64,000 nt of DNA from Bacteroidales bacterium UBA5219 (GTDB lineage: Bacteria; Bacteroidota; Bacteroidia; Bacteroidales; ML635J-15): NCBI GenBank assembly GCA_002412425.1, contig DHVB01000062.1:1-64000 (forward strand). Direction: 5' to 3'. Both the position numbers and the translations under genes were made by a program. This document shows, in pieces, positions 28,287 to 37,704 of the stretch (within the stretch, counting starts at the first letter, position 1; each line of letters starts with the position of its first letter). Under the pieces are notes generated by a model. It did not search any database. It was not told where the DNA came from and worked only from the letters and a program-made list of their open reading frames with translations.

Positions 28287-28308
28287 AATATTGTTTTGTT
28301 TTTCTTAG

Positions 28309-28317
28309 GCAAATATA
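28309..28317 (-). promoter_or_regulatory. -7 promoter box of the bactofilin/ATP synthase operon
   Basis: On the minus strand, TATATTTGC fits the Bacteroidota -7 consensus, 22 nt before the bactofilin ATG. An upstream TTTTG is closer than the usual -33 spacing, so only the -7 box is claimed. Confidence 0.5.
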
Positions 28318-28458
28318 AAAACATTGTTTACAAAATGAAAAAAATATTAAGTATTTTTTAATGCTATTGTATAAAAATACCTAACGAATACTTATTTTCA
28401 GCGTTTCAGCCCCATACCGAACAATTACGCCCTGCCCATAAGTGCACCCCAGTTAAAA

Positions 28459-28536
28459 GTTAAAAGCGGTTTTCTGTTTGGCATTTCTTTACAAACTTTT
28501 TACTTTATAAATTTTTAACTGAGTTTATTGTGTTGC
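28459..28536 (+). repeat. Dispersed intergenic repeat, copy 2
   Basis: GTTAAAAGCGG through TTATTGTGTTGC is about 80% identical by eye to 15248-15326. A short piece of the same text (TTAACTTTTAACTGCG) also occurs in reverse near 22238-22254. Confidence 0.6.
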
Positions 28537-28646
28537 CCTACGGGCAAGGCTTTCGAGGGTTTAAATACCGCAGGCTACGCCTACGGTTAATCACATGTTG
28601 TCCTACGGACAAACCCTTGATAGTCTTATATTGTCCTTCGGACAAT
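28533..28646. repeat. Cluster of four short hairpins with a common centre
   Basis: The hairpins are TTGCCCTACGGGCAA (28533-28547), ACCGCAGGCTACGCCTACGG (from 28567), TTGTCCTACGGACAA (28598-28612) and ATTGTCCTTCGGACAAT (28630-28646). Each has a pyrimidine-rich three-base loop (TAC or TTC) and different but self-complementary arms, as expected for a small family of structured repeats. Confidence 0.6.
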
Positions 28647-29036
28647 TAAATGAGTTAGCGTGTGGTTCAAAAAAAACGAAAAACAGGCGATACTATTATG
28701 TAAAATATCTAATGAATTATCAAGCTCAAACAAATTTTTATTCATCTTTCTAAAACTTATACAATTAATTAATGGTTTTTTTCTTTAACAATTATATTTG
28801 TCTTAAACCTTATTTTGACACATAACTCAACTTATTAAATAAGATAGACAAAAATTGTTAATAAAAATATTTCACAAAATTTGCTCAAAACAATTAATTT
28901 TTGCTTGCTTATCGACAAATAAAAAAGTTTAAACTTTAGAAAAAAAGTTTTTTTACAAAACCAATTTTTCTACACATATTGCTATTAGAGGCAAACGGAG
29001 TTGTTGTAGATTTATTTTTTATTTATTAAAAAATTC

Positions 29037-29066
29037 TTGTTTAAATAAAAAAAATACTATTTTTGC
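29037..29066 (+). promoter_or_regulatory. Promoter of the rplM-rpsI-rpsB-tsf operon
   Basis: TTG (29037-29039) and TATTTTTGC (29058-29066) are 18 nt apart, close to the Bacteroidota -33/-7 consensus. Transcription would begin near 29072, leaving a leader of about 58 nt before rplM. Confidence 0.6.
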
Positions 29067-29129
29067 AGTCCGTTTGGTCATCCAGCCTAATGTAAAAAAT
29101 AATTTATTATTATTTAAAATTTTAAAATT

Positions 29130-29585
29130 GTGAAAACATTGAAGTACAGAACATTATCAGCTAACAAAGAAACTGTAAATAAACAGTGGTTTGTTGTTGA
29201 TGCAGATGGTGAAATTTTAGGGCGTTTAGCGTCTAAAGTGGCTTTCGTTCTTCGTGGCAAACATAAAACAGATTTTACTCCTCATGTTGATTGTGGAGAT
29301 AATGTTATTGTTATTAATGCTGAGAAAATTGCAGTTACTGGCAACAAGTTAGTTGACAAAACTTATATTAGACATTCTGGTTATCCAGGTGGTCAAAAGC
29401 AAACCACATTAGAAGAAATGATGGAAAAACAGCCAGGCAGAGCAGTTGAAAAAGCAATAAAAGGAATGTTGCCTAAAAACGCTTTAGGTCGCCAATTATT
29501 TAGAAATTTATATGTTTATGTTGGTCCTGAGCACAAACACGAAGCTCAAAAGCCAACTAAATTGGATTTAAATACAATTAAATAG
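29130..29585 (+). CDS. rplM: Ribosomal protein uL13
   Basis: This 151-aa protein of the large ribosomal subunit contains [19 protein letters not shown] and the family signature [23 protein letters not shown] 29130 is used as the start, giving [14 protein letters not shown], the normal N-terminus in the phylum. It leads the rplM-rpsI-rpsB-tsf operon, with rpsI 4 nt after its stop. Confidence 0.97.
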   Translation: MKTLKYRTLSANKETVNKQWFVVDADGEILGRLASKVAFVLRGKHKTDFTPHVDCGDNVIVINAEKIAVTGNKLVDKTYIRHSGYPGGQKQTTLEEMMEKQPGRAVEKAIKGMLPKNALGRQLFRNLYVYVGPEHKHEAQKPTKLDLNTIK

Positions 29586-29589
29586 TATT

Positions 29590-29976
29590 ATGGAAGTTTT
29601 AAATGCAATAGGACGTAGAAAAGCCGCTATAGCAAGAGTATATCTAAGAAGCGGAAAAGGAAATATTACAATTAACAACAGAAAACTTGAGGATTATTTC
29701 ACGCTAACTCAACATCAATATATCGTAAAACAACCTTTTGCAACATTAGGTAAATTAGAAGAATTTGATGTTAAAGCGAATTTAGAAGGTGGTGGAATTA
29801 AAGGACAAGCCGAAGCTTTGCGTTTAGGCATAGCAAGAGCACTGCTTAAAGTAGATCCTGAATTCCGTGCTAGCTTAAAAGCTCAAGGTTTTCTTACTAG
29901 AGATCCAAGAATTGTTGAAAGGAAAAAACCTGGACAACCTGGTGCTCGTAAGAAATTTCAATTTAGTAAACGTTAA
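29590..29976 (+). CDS. rpsI: Ribosomal protein uS9
   Basis: This 128-aa small-subunit protein begins MEVLNAIGRRKAAIARVYL and contains GGGIKGQAEALRLGIARALL. The basic tail ends KKFQFSKR, which reaches into the P site in ribosome structures. Length and order after rplM are standard. Confidence 0.98.
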   Translation: MEVLNAIGRRKAAIARVYLRSGKGNITINNRKLEDYFTLTQHQYIVKQPFATLGKLEEFDVKANLEGGGIKGQAEALRLGIARALLKVDPEFRASLKAQGFLTRDPRIVERKKPGQPGARKKFQFSKR

Positions 29977-30011
29977 TATTTTTAGTGAGTGTAAACAAAG
30001 TTTAGTATCTA

Positions 30012-30056
30012 AATTATGGGGACAGTTTTTGTTGTTCAAGATTCTACCTCATAATT
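30012..30056 (+). promoter_or_regulatory. Candidate rpsB leader hairpin
   Basis: AATTATGGGG (30012-30021) pairs with CCTCATAATT (30047-30056) over 10 bp with one G-T pair. It lies 34 nt before the rpsB ATG in the 114-nt gap after rpsI. The position suits a binding site for autoregulation by S2, but no known motif is recognised. Confidence 0.35.
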
Positions 30057-30090
30057 GTTACTACAGAATGTAAACTTAAATTTAAAAAAA

Positions 30091-30984
30091 ATGCCAAAAG
30101 TAACATTTGAAGAATTACTTGACGCTGGTGTACATTTCGGACACCTAAAGCGTAAATGGAATCCTGCTATGGCTCCTTATATTTTTATGGAGCGTAACGG
30201 TATTCACATTATCGACCTACACAAAACTGCAGTGAAAATTGAAGAAGCTGCTAATGCAATGAAAAACATTGCTAAATCTGGTCGTAAAATTTTATTTGTA
30301 GCAACAAAAAAACAAGCAAAAGACATTGTTGCTGAAGAAGTTAAAAAAATAGACATGCCTTACGTTACCGAACGTTGGCCCGGTGGTATGCTAACAAACT
30401 TCCCAACTATTCGTAAAGCTGTGAAAAAAATGTCTTCTATTGACAAAATGCACACTGACGGAACATTTAACACCTTGTCAAAACGTGAAAAACTCCAAAT
30501 TACTCGTCAAAGAGCAAAATTGGAAAAAAACTTAGGTTCAATCGCTGATTTGTCAAGACTTCCTGCTGCACTTTTTGTTGTTGACATGATGAAAGAAAAA
30601 ATAGCTATTAACGAGGCTGCAAAATTAAACATCCCTGTTTTTGCTATGGTTGACACTAATAGCGATCCTAGAGTGGTTGATTTTCCTATTCCAGCAAACG
30701 ACGATGCATCAAAATCAATACAGCTTATCGTAAGAATCATGACTGAAGCAATTCAAGAAGGTTTAAACGAAAGAATGGTTGAAAAAGAAAATACTGCAAA
30801 ACCTATTAAGGATAGCGATGATGAAGAAGAAGTTGTTGCTAAAAAAAGACCTGCTCGCAAAACTAGAGCAAGAAAAGAAAGCATAAAGCCTAAAGCAGAA
30901 GAAAAAGAAGAAACCGAAAGTAAAGAAGAGACAACTAAAAAAAGTGAAAGCATAGACGCTGAAGCTAAAGAAGAAAATAACTAA
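30091..30984 (+). CDS. rpsB: Ribosomal protein uS2
   Basis: This small-subunit protein starts at ATG 30091 (MPKVTFEELLDAGVHFGH, the conserved start); an upstream in-frame start at 30055 was rejected. Core motifs include RKWNPAMAPYIF and the signature VFAMVDTNSDPRVVDFPIP. After about residue 235 comes a tail of roughly 60 residues made of Lys, Arg, Glu and Ser, absent from most S2 proteins and probably disordered. tsf follows 17 nt later. Confidence 0.97.
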   Translation: MPKVTFEELLDAGVHFGHLKRKWNPAMAPYIFMERNGIHIIDLHKTAVKIEEAANAMKNIAKSGRKILFVATKKQAKDIVAEEVKKIDMPYVTERWPGGMLTNFPTIRKAVKKMSSIDKMHTDGTFNTLSKREKLQITRQRAKLEKNLGSIADLSRLPAALFVVDMMKEKIAINEAAKLNIPVFAMVDTNSDPRVVDFPIPANDDASKSIQLIVRIMTEAIQEGLNERMVEKENTAKPIKDSDDEEEVVAKKRPARKTRARKESIKPKAEEKEETESKEETTKKSESIDAEAKEENN

Positions 30985-31001
30985 TTTTAAAATTTGATAA
31001 A

Positions 31002-31829
31002 ATGGCAAATATAACAGCTGCTGATGTAAGCAAATTAAGACAAATGACTGGTGCAGGCATGATGGACTGCAAAAAAGCCTTAGTTGAAGCTAATGGTGAT
31101 TTTGAAAGAGCAAAAGAACTAATTCGCGAAAGAGGATTAGCTATTGCTAACAAAAGAGCCGACAGAGAAGCTTCTGAAGGTGTTGTACTAACAAAACTTA
31201 CTAAAAACAATACTGTAGGAGTAATGGTTGCACTTAGTTGTGAAACCGATTTTGTTGCAAAAAACGTAGATTTTATTGCTATGGCTAAAACAATTTTAGA
31301 TTTTGCAGCAGACAATTTATTCGAAAATATAGACCAACTTAAAGAAGCAAAAATCAACAACCAAAGTGTTGCTGATATGATTACTGAAAGAAGTGGTGTT
31401 ACTGGCGAAAAAATGGAGTTGGCTTATTACGAAAAAATTGAAGCTCCTCTTGTTTGTGCATACGAACATATGGGAAATAAATTAGCAACTTTAGTAGGAT
31501 TAAACAAAGCTGTTGACAAACAAATAGGCGTTAACATTGCTATGCAAATTGCAGCAATGAACCCAGTTGCTATTGATAAAGATTCTGTATGCCAAAAAGT
31601 TATTGATAAAGAATTAGAAGTTGGACGCGAACAAGCTCGCAACGAAGGTAAAGCAGAAGAACTTCTTGACAAAATTGCTCAAGGTAAACTTCAAAAATTC
31701 TTTAAAGAAAATACTTTGCTAAATCAAGAATATGTTCAAGAATCAAAAACATCAGTAAGAGAATATCTACAAAAACAAGATAAAGACCTTACAGTAACTG
31801 TTTTTAAAAGATTTGGATTGGCAAATTAA
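31002..31829 (+). CDS. tsf: Elongation factor Ts
   Basis: This is the guanine-nucleotide exchange factor for EF-Tu. The 275-aa protein begins with a UBA-like domain, where KLRQMTGAGMMDCKKAL is the family signature, then LSCETDFVAKN. Core domains match the usual length. It is the last gene of the ribosomal operon, with a strong terminator 24 nt after the stop. Confidence 0.97.
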   Translation: MANITAADVSKLRQMTGAGMMDCKKALVEANGDFERAKELIRERGLAIANKRADREASEGVVLTKLTKNNTVGVMVALSCETDFVAKNVDFIAMAKTILDFAADNLFENIDQLKEAKINNQSVADMITERSGVTGEKMELAYYEKIEAPLVCAYEHMGNKLATLVGLNKAVDKQIGVNIAMQIAAMNPVAIDKDSVCQKVIDKELEVGREQARNEGKAEELLDKIAQGKLQKFFKENTLLNQEYVQESKTSVREYLQKQDKDLTVTVFKRFGLAN

Positions 31830-31855
31830 AAATTAATATTTTGTTTAATGTTAAA

Positions 31856-31889
31856 AAAAGTCTCGGCATTTTGTTCGAGACTTTTTTTA
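31856..31889 (+). terminator. Rho-independent terminator after tsf
   Basis: AAAAGTCTCG and CGAGACTTTT form a 10-bp stem with a 10-nt loop, followed by a T run. An in-frame extension of miaB would run through this hairpin, which supports the later miaB start. Confidence 0.85.
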
Positions 31890-31918
31890 TTTAATAATTT
31901 ATTAGCTTCAATATGTTT

Positions 31919-31930
31919 ATTATTTTTGCA
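31919..31930 (+). promoter_or_regulatory. -7 promoter box of miaB
   Basis: TTTATTATTTTTGC-type sequence with the core TATTTTTGC (31921-31929) lies about 17 nt before the miaB ATG and just after the tsf terminator. Confidence 0.55.
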
Positions 31931-31946
31931 AGCATTATTAAACCTT

Positions 31947-33275
31947 ATGAATAAGAAAATTTATATAGAAACCTATGGCTGTCAAATGAATGCTGCAGAC
32001 TCAGAGACTGTTGCAGGAATTATGATAGCAAAAAATTATTTTGGAGTCAACAAAATTAATGATGCCGACCTCATCATAATAAACACTTGCTCGGTAAGAG
32101 ATAATGCAGAACAAAAAATTTGGAACAGATTAGACCACATAAAAGCCTTAAAAAAGAAAAACAAAAATCTTAAAGTTGGCATTATTGGCTGCATGGCACA
32201 GAGAATTGGCGAAAAACTTCTCGAACATGACGCTGTTGATTTTGTTGCTGGACCTGATGCTTACAGATCCTTACCAGAATTAATTGATGACAATAATGAT
32301 TGTTTAAAACAAAAAAATCTAATTCTCGATATTAACGAAACTTATTCTGGAGTTGAACAAATAAAACAAAACCAAGACGAAATTTCTGGATTTGTTCCTA
32401 TTACTAGAGGTTGTAATAATTTTTGCTCATATTGCATTGTGCCTTATACGCGTGGCAGAGAAAGAAGCAGTTCTTATATTGATATAATTAACGAAGTTAA
32501 AAATCTTGAAAGCAAAAATTTTAAAGAAGTAACATTATTGGGACAAAATGTAAATTCTTATTATTTTGAAGATGAAAACCATAAAGTAAATTTCCCAAAA
32601 TTAATGGAAATGGTTGCCAAAGCTGCTCCAAATATGAGAATTAGATTTACAACTTCTCACCCAAAAGATTTATCAGACGACCTGATTGAAGTAATGGCAA
32701 AATATAAAAATATTTGCAAGCACATTCATTTGCCTGTGCAATCTGGAAGTAGTAAAATTTTGGAAAGAATGAATAGAAAATACACAAGAGAATGGTATTT
32801 AAATCGTATTGAAGCAATAAAATCAAAAATGCCAGATTGTGGTTTGTCTTCTGATATTTTCTGTGGTTTTTCGAGTGAAAGTGAAGAAGATTTTCAAGAA
32901 ACTTTAAGTTTAATGCAAATTGTGGGTTATGATTTAGCTTTTATGTTTAAATATTCTGAAAGACCTGGGACATTTGCTGCTAATCATTTAGATGATAACA
33001 TTCCAGAAGAAGTGAAAAAAGAAAGATTAGCAAGAATGATAAAACTGCAAAATGAAATTTCTTTAAAGAAAAACAAAGCAGATATAGGCAAAACCTTTGA
33101 AGTTTTAGTTGAAGGAAAATCTAAAAGATCAGAAAAAATGTTGTTTGGTAGAACCGAACAAAATAAAGTTGTTGTCTTTAATGCTGGCAGTGCAAAACGT
33201 GGCGATTATGTAAATGTAAAAATTTTAAGTGCCAGTTCTGCAACTTTAAAAGGAGAGATTGTTAATAAAATTTAA
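31947..33275 (+). CDS. miaB: tRNA-2-methylthio-N6-dimethylallyladenosine synthase
   Basis: This radical-SAM enzyme adds a methylthio group to i6A37 of tRNAs. N-terminal cluster cysteines are in YGCQMN, NTCSVRD and IGCMAQR. The radical-SAM motif CNNFCSYC follows, then GLSSDIFCGFSSE and a C-terminal TRAM domain. ATG 31947 (MNKKIYIETYGCQMN) is chosen. The longer frame from 31848 would be translated through the tsf terminator and the miaB promoter. Confidence 0.95.
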   Translation: MNKKIYIETYGCQMNAADSETVAGIMIAKNYFGVNKINDADLIIINTCSVRDNAEQKIWNRLDHIKALKKKNKNLKVGIIGCMAQRIGEKLLEHDAVDFVAGPDAYRSLPELIDDNNDCLKQKNLILDINETYSGVEQIKQNQDEISGFVPITRGCNNFCSYCIVPYTRGRERSSSYIDIINEVKNLESKNFKEVTLLGQNVNSYYFEDENHKVNFPKLMEMVAKAAPNMRIRFTTSHPKDLSDDLIEVMAKYKNICKHIHLPVQSGSSKILERMNRKYTREWYLNRIEAIKSKMPDCGLSSDIFCGFSSESEEDFQETLSLMQIVGYDLAFMFKYSERPGTFAANHLDDNIPEEVKKERLARMIKLQNEISLKKNKADIGKTFEVLVEGKSKRSEKMLFGRTEQNKVVVFNAGSAKRGDYVNVKILSASSATLKGEIVNKI

Positions 33276-33579
33276 TAAATTAATCTGCGTTTTTACCTTA
33301 AAAACCTCCTTTATCTTAAAAAAAAGCATATCTTTACAATAATTAAATTTTAAATATTTTTTACAATATAGTTTGGTATTAATGTGTGATTATAAAACTT
33401 AACTAATTTGTAATATAGATTAAAGGCTTATGTGAAAATTTTAGCATATTTTTGCCTTGAAATGTAAATTATATTAATGAATGAAATTTTTAAATGAGAT
33501 TTACCAAATTTGTGTGAAAATTGAATTTTAAAATTGTTTGAAGTAAGAAAAATAAATTAGTAATAAAAAAATTACTCTT
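33276..33579. other. Gene-free leader with one promoter box
   Basis: This A/T-rich region has no reading frame worth calling. TATTTTTGC at 33447-33455 matches the -7 consensus and would give a leader of about 120 nt for the secreted-protein gene at 33580. Confidence 0.45.
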
Positions 33580-36264
33580 ATGAAAAAGATATTTACAATA
33601 ATATTAAGCGTTGTTATAGGATTAAACTTGAGCGTAAAAGTATGGGGACAAGTAAATATTTCGGAAGGAAATACGATTACACAAGATTTTAACATAATGG
33701 GAACAAGTGATACAGCAACTTTACCTGCTGGATGGAAAGTTGATAAAAACGATAATAATGTTAGAAAAGTTGGAAGTTACTCTAATGCAATTGGTAATAC
33801 AGAAATAATAGCCGGCAATAACATGCAAAATAATGCTCAAAATGGCATTTACAATTTTGCAGCTGGCAATCCGACTTCAGCGACAGATCGTGCTGTTGGT
33901 GGGATATCCTCTGGTAGCGGTTCTAAATCCGTAAACGTTTATGTACAACTTAAAAACATGGGATCAACCGACATCAACTCTTTTACAATATCTTACGATG
34001 TAGAAAAATATAGAAAAGGATCAAATAGTGCAGGTTTTACAATTCAAATGTATTATTCCACAAATGACACTACTTGGACTCCTGCAGGAACTGATTTTTC
34101 AACTAGCTTTAGTAAAGATAGTGACAATAATGGATATAATCCTGCACCTGGTGAAACAAAAAGTGTCAGCTCTAAAACTCTAAACCAAGCCTTAGCAGTT
34201 GGGAGTTCAATTTATCTTGCATGGAATTATTCTGTTACTTCTGGCTCCACAACTTCAAATGCTCAAGCACTTGGCATAGACAATGTTAGTATATCCGCAA
34301 ATGGCACTCCCACTCCCACAATTGTCGTTTCGCCCGCTACACTTACAGATTTCACTTATGACCTCGGACAAGGTCCTAGTGCCACACAAACATTTTCTAT
34401 TTCCGGCTCTAATTTAACATCAAATATTAGCTTAGCTGCTCCAACAAATTACGAAATTTCAACAAGTTCAGGCACAGGTTTTACAAATTCACTAACATTA
34501 AACCAAAGCGGTGGAACAGTCTCAAATACAACAATTTACGTAAGATTAAAAGCCGGCTTAAGTATAGGAGTTTATAATAACGAAAATATTACAGCAAGCT
34601 CAACCGGAGCAACTAGTAAAACTGTTTCTTGCAGTGGTGAGGTAAGTTTAGCCCCTGTTTCAAATTTAAGTGTAATATGTTCATCAAATACAACAGCCCA
34701 AATTGTTTGGTCAGAACCCGAAAGCGACTATGACGGAGTAGTTATTGCTTTTAGACAATCAACAAATGTTCCACATAGTTTAAGCGCCGACCCAACTACA
34801 ATTACAGCAAGTGCAAATTTTGGAACCACCGATACTCAATTTGGTGGTTCAACTCCATTTTCTTACGTAGTGTATAAAGGCACAGGAAATTCTGTTGAAG
34901 TAACAGGTTTAACAGCCGGGCAAACATATAAAGTAAAAGCTTATGTTTATAAAGGCACAACTTGGATTCCCGATAATAAATGTCCTACATTAACAATTTC
35001 TAATCTTGGCTTGTCTAATGTAAGTGCTTTTCAAAATACTGATGGAGATTCAAATTCGCAACTTTCATGGGTTTTGCCTTCTGTTGCTTGCTTTGACGAA
35101 GTATTAATTCTAGCAAGACAAACTTCAAATATCAGCTTTACACCCTCAGGCGATGGCTCAGAATATACTGCTAATTCAGCTTTTGGCTTCGGAACAGACT
35201 TAGGCTCTAACCAATATGTGGTTTACAAAGGAACAAGTACTAGTATGACAATAAGTGATTTGACAAATAATCAAAAATATTATGCAAAAATCTTTGTACG
35301 TAAAGGAAACGAATGGTCTAGCGGTATAGAATTAGAGCTTAATCCTAAAATTTCTTCAGTTCTCGAACATGGCGATTTAGCTATTCTTGCCGTAAACACT
35401 ACTAGCGATTTCGGAGACGAGTTTTCTTTTGTTTGCTTTAAAGATATTGCTCCGGGTACGGCAATTGATTTTACCGACAATGGTTACGAAAGAGTTAGTG
35501 CTGGCAAATGGGGCGACACAGAAGGAACTATTAGGCTAACGCGAAAAAACTCAAATTTGTCCGCAGGAAAAGTTATTAGTTTAGAAATAAAACAATCCGG
35601 CTCAAGTTTGGGTTGGGGAACACAAGCAAATATTTATATTGACGGAAATTTAGACAACACAAATTGGAGTTTAGAAAGTCTTAATGGTTCAAGTCAGTTT
35701 GATTTAAATAAAGAAGACCAGCTTTGGATAATGCAAAATGGCAACTGGGTAAATCCTTCCGATTCGCATGATGCAGTTTACACAGGCAATGTTTTGTATG
35801 GGTGGACAGCCACAGGTTGGAAAAGCTCACCAAATTACGCAGATACCAAAGGCTCAACAATTTACCCGGGTTGCGAATGTGCAAACACAAATTTATATGG
35901 TATAGAAAGCTCTAAAAAAGATAAAGTAAAATATACCGGAATAACAACTCAAGCGGATAAATTTGAATGGATAGCCAGAATAAATAATCCGGCAAATTGG
36001 ACAGGATTCTCCTCAAACGCGGATTACAATGCTGCAAGTCCTAAATTCAAATCCGATGGGCTTAGTTTAGACATTATTCCTATACAAGGTTATGAGGCAA
36101 AATGGAGGGGCTATAAATCAGCTGGCTGGTGCGATTGCTCAAATTGGTATAATTTAAAAGTGCCTGACGAAAATACTGATGTTGAAATTTCCGGTCATAT
36201 TGAAGGATGTTTTTATTTAAGACTTAGTGCTAATCCTGATTCTTTGGCAGTTTGTAAAGTGTAA
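33580..36264 (+). CDS. Large T9SS-secreted protein, N-terminal part (frame broken at 36253-36266)
   Basis: This 894-aa reading frame begins with a signal peptide (MKKIFTIILSVVIGLNLSV). It then shows a beta-rich region (about 25-240), an abnormal-choice-repeat-like sandwich (TDFTYDLGQGPSATQTFSI), two fibronectin type III-like modules and a lamin-tail-like segment (IAPGTAIDFTDNGYERV). It ends abruptly at TAA 36262, after SLAVCKV. The downstream frame continues the same text, so this is the front part of one gene of about 1,350 aa. The break is a 7-bp tandem duplication. It is probably a surface or released protein, possibly an adhesin; no enzyme motif is seen. Confidence 0.8.
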   Translation: MKKIFTIILSVVIGLNLSVKVWGQVNISEGNTITQDFNIMGTSDTATLPAGWKVDKNDNNVRKVGSYSNAIGNTEIIAGNNMQNNAQNGIYNFAAGNPTSATDRAVGGISSGSGSKSVNVYVQLKNMGSTDINSFTISYDVEKYRKGSNSAGFTIQMYYSTNDTTWTPAGTDFSTSFSKDSDNNGYNPAPGETKSVSSKTLNQALAVGSSIYLAWNYSVTSGSTTSNAQALGIDNVSISANGTPTPTIVVSPATLTDFTYDLGQGPSATQTFSISGSNLTSNISLAAPTNYEISTSSGTGFTNSLTLNQSGGTVSNTTIYVRLKAGLSIGVYNNENITASSTGATSKTVSCSGEVSLAPVSNLSVICSSNTTAQIVWSEPESDYDGVVIAFRQSTNVPHSLSADPTTITASANFGTTDTQFGGSTPFSYVVYKGTGNSVEVTGLTAGQTYKVKAYVYKGTTWIPDNKCPTLTISNLGLSNVSAFQNTDGDSNSQLSWVLPSVACFDEVLILARQTSNISFTPSGDGSEYTANSAFGFGTDLGSNQYVVYKGTSTSMTISDLTNNQKYYAKIFVRKGNEWSSGIELELNPKISSVLEHGDLAILAVNTTSDFGDEFSFVCFKDIAPGTAIDFTDNGYERVSAGKWGDTEGTIRLTRKNSNLSAGKVISLEIKQSGSSLGWGTQANIYIDGNLDNTNWSLESLNGSSQFDLNKEDQLWIMQNGNWVNPSDSHDAVYTGNVLYGWTATGWKSSPNYADTKGSTIYPGCECANTNLYGIESSKKDKVKYTGITTQADKFEWIARINNPANWTGFSSNADYNAASPKFKSDGLSLDIIPIQGYEAKWRGYKSAGWCDCSNWYNLKVPDENTDVEISGHIEGCFYLRLSANPDSLAVCKV

Positions 36265-36266
36265 AG
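36253..36266 (+). repeat. 7-bp tandem duplication causing a frameshift
   Basis: TGTAAAG occurs twice in a row. With one copy the text reads AVCKDLIVKGDV without a break; with two copies the frame shifts and stops. Confidence 0.8.
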
Positions 36267-37645
36267 ATTTAATAGTAAAAGGCGATGTATATAATGCTGC
36301 AAATGCTTCTTTAAAAGTAAAGGGCAACTTTACTTTAGACGGTGGAAGCGTGAACTTTAATACTAATGCAATCAATTTTGAAATTGGTGGAGATATGAGT
36401 ATTGATAATGTGAATAGCTTTAAAACTTCACAAGCAAATACAAAACTAAATGGAACCTCAATTCAAAATATCAACGGAATTAGCGAAGTTGTTTTCGGAA
36501 CATTAACTATTGATAAACCTTCAGCTCATGTCGTTCTTGCTAAAAATATTAAAGTAAGCAATATAAATTTCATCAAAGGAAAAATTAACACTGGAACTAA
36601 TCGTGTTTTTATTGACAATACTGCAACAAATGCAATTGGAAGCATATCGCCTTTATCGTATATAAACGGAAATTTAAGACGAGCTGTTGCTTCAACTGGT
36701 TCTTACACATTACCTGTAGGAAACGATTCAAATTTTGAATTAGCAACAGTAGAATTAAATTCAAGTTTAGGATTAACTCACCTTGATGCGAGATTTGACA
36801 GTCATGTAACAAGTACAGATATTTCGTCATTAAATCTTTTTGTTGATGGAACTATTTTACAATCTCTTTTAGATGCTGGTTATTGGACAATTGCCCCAAA
36901 TTCAGGATTAAGTTCAATTAATTATGATATAAGTTTAGATATGCGTGGAGCAACAAATGCTGGAGCTCAAGCTGGACAACATACTGTTATTAAACGCGAC
37001 AACTCGTCAAGCAATTGGTATTTGCAAGGAAATCACACAAATGCAACTCAGTCAATTTCTGGTGGTTCAGTACATGCTGTAAGAACTGGATTAACTTCCT
37101 TCTCAGAATTTTCAATTGCAAAACATAATTTGTTTATTTTACCTGTTGAATTAATTAGTTTTGAAGCTAATTGCAATACAGATTTTGTTGAATTAAATTG
37201 GATTACTGTAAGCGAAACCAATAATGATTATTTTATTGTTCAAAGAAGCCAAGACGCAACAAATTGGAAAAATCTAAGCAAAATTCAAGGAGCTGGATTT
37301 TCATCATCAGAAAAAGAATATGAGTATATTGATAATACTCAAGTTTCTGGAAACATGTATTATCGCTTAGTACAAGTTGATTTTGACGGAACAAAAACTA
37401 TTTCAAATATTGTAAATGTAAATTGCATAAATAAATTTGAAATTCCTAATATTTCAATTTATCCAAATCCAGCTAATGATATTCTAAACTTTAGTCAAGC
37501 ACAAACTTACGAAATTCTTGATATTCAAGGAAGAGTGCTAATGCAAAGCAAAACAAAACAAAACTCTGTGAATATAAGCGAGTTAAAAGAAGGAATGTAC
37601 TTTATAAAATTTGAAAACGAACTTTTAAAATTTATAAAATATTAA
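36260..37645 (+). pseudogene. Large T9SS-secreted protein, C-terminal part
   Basis: This is the continuation of the gene at 33580 in another frame. It includes a beta-helix-like region (LKVKGNFTLDGGSVNF, FEIGGDMSIDN) and the LPVELISFEANCNTDFVELN module that often precedes sorting signals. The C-terminal type A T9SS sorting domain runs from ISIYPNPANDILNF to the end. The frame is open from 36227 but has no signal peptide or promoter of its own, so by itself it would not be exported. A terminator follows. Confidence 0.8.
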
Positions 37646-37669
37646 TGTTTATTTGCTTACTTCATTTAA

Positions 37670-37699
37670 TAAAAAACCTGTAACCCTACAGGTTTTTTT
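37670..37699 (+). terminator. Rho-independent terminator of the large secreted protein gene
   Basis: AAAAAACCTGTA and TACAGGTTTTTT form a 12-bp stem with a 4-nt loop and a T run, 25 nt after the stop at 37645. Confidence 0.85.
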
Positions 37700-37704
37700 A
37701 TAAG

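Larger units (their letters stand above)
28318..29057. other. Gene-free region of about 0.8 kb between divergent operons
   Basis: No gene is seen. The left part holds a dispersed repeat (28459-28536) and then four short perfect hairpins (28533-28646). The right part is very A/T-rich and ends in the rplM promoter. The stretch 28650-29030 shows nothing definite. Confidence 0.5.

Noticed and set aside
31848..31946. Longer N-terminus for MiaB
   Set aside because: It covers the tsf terminator and the miaB promoter box; MNKKIYIETYGC is the normal start.
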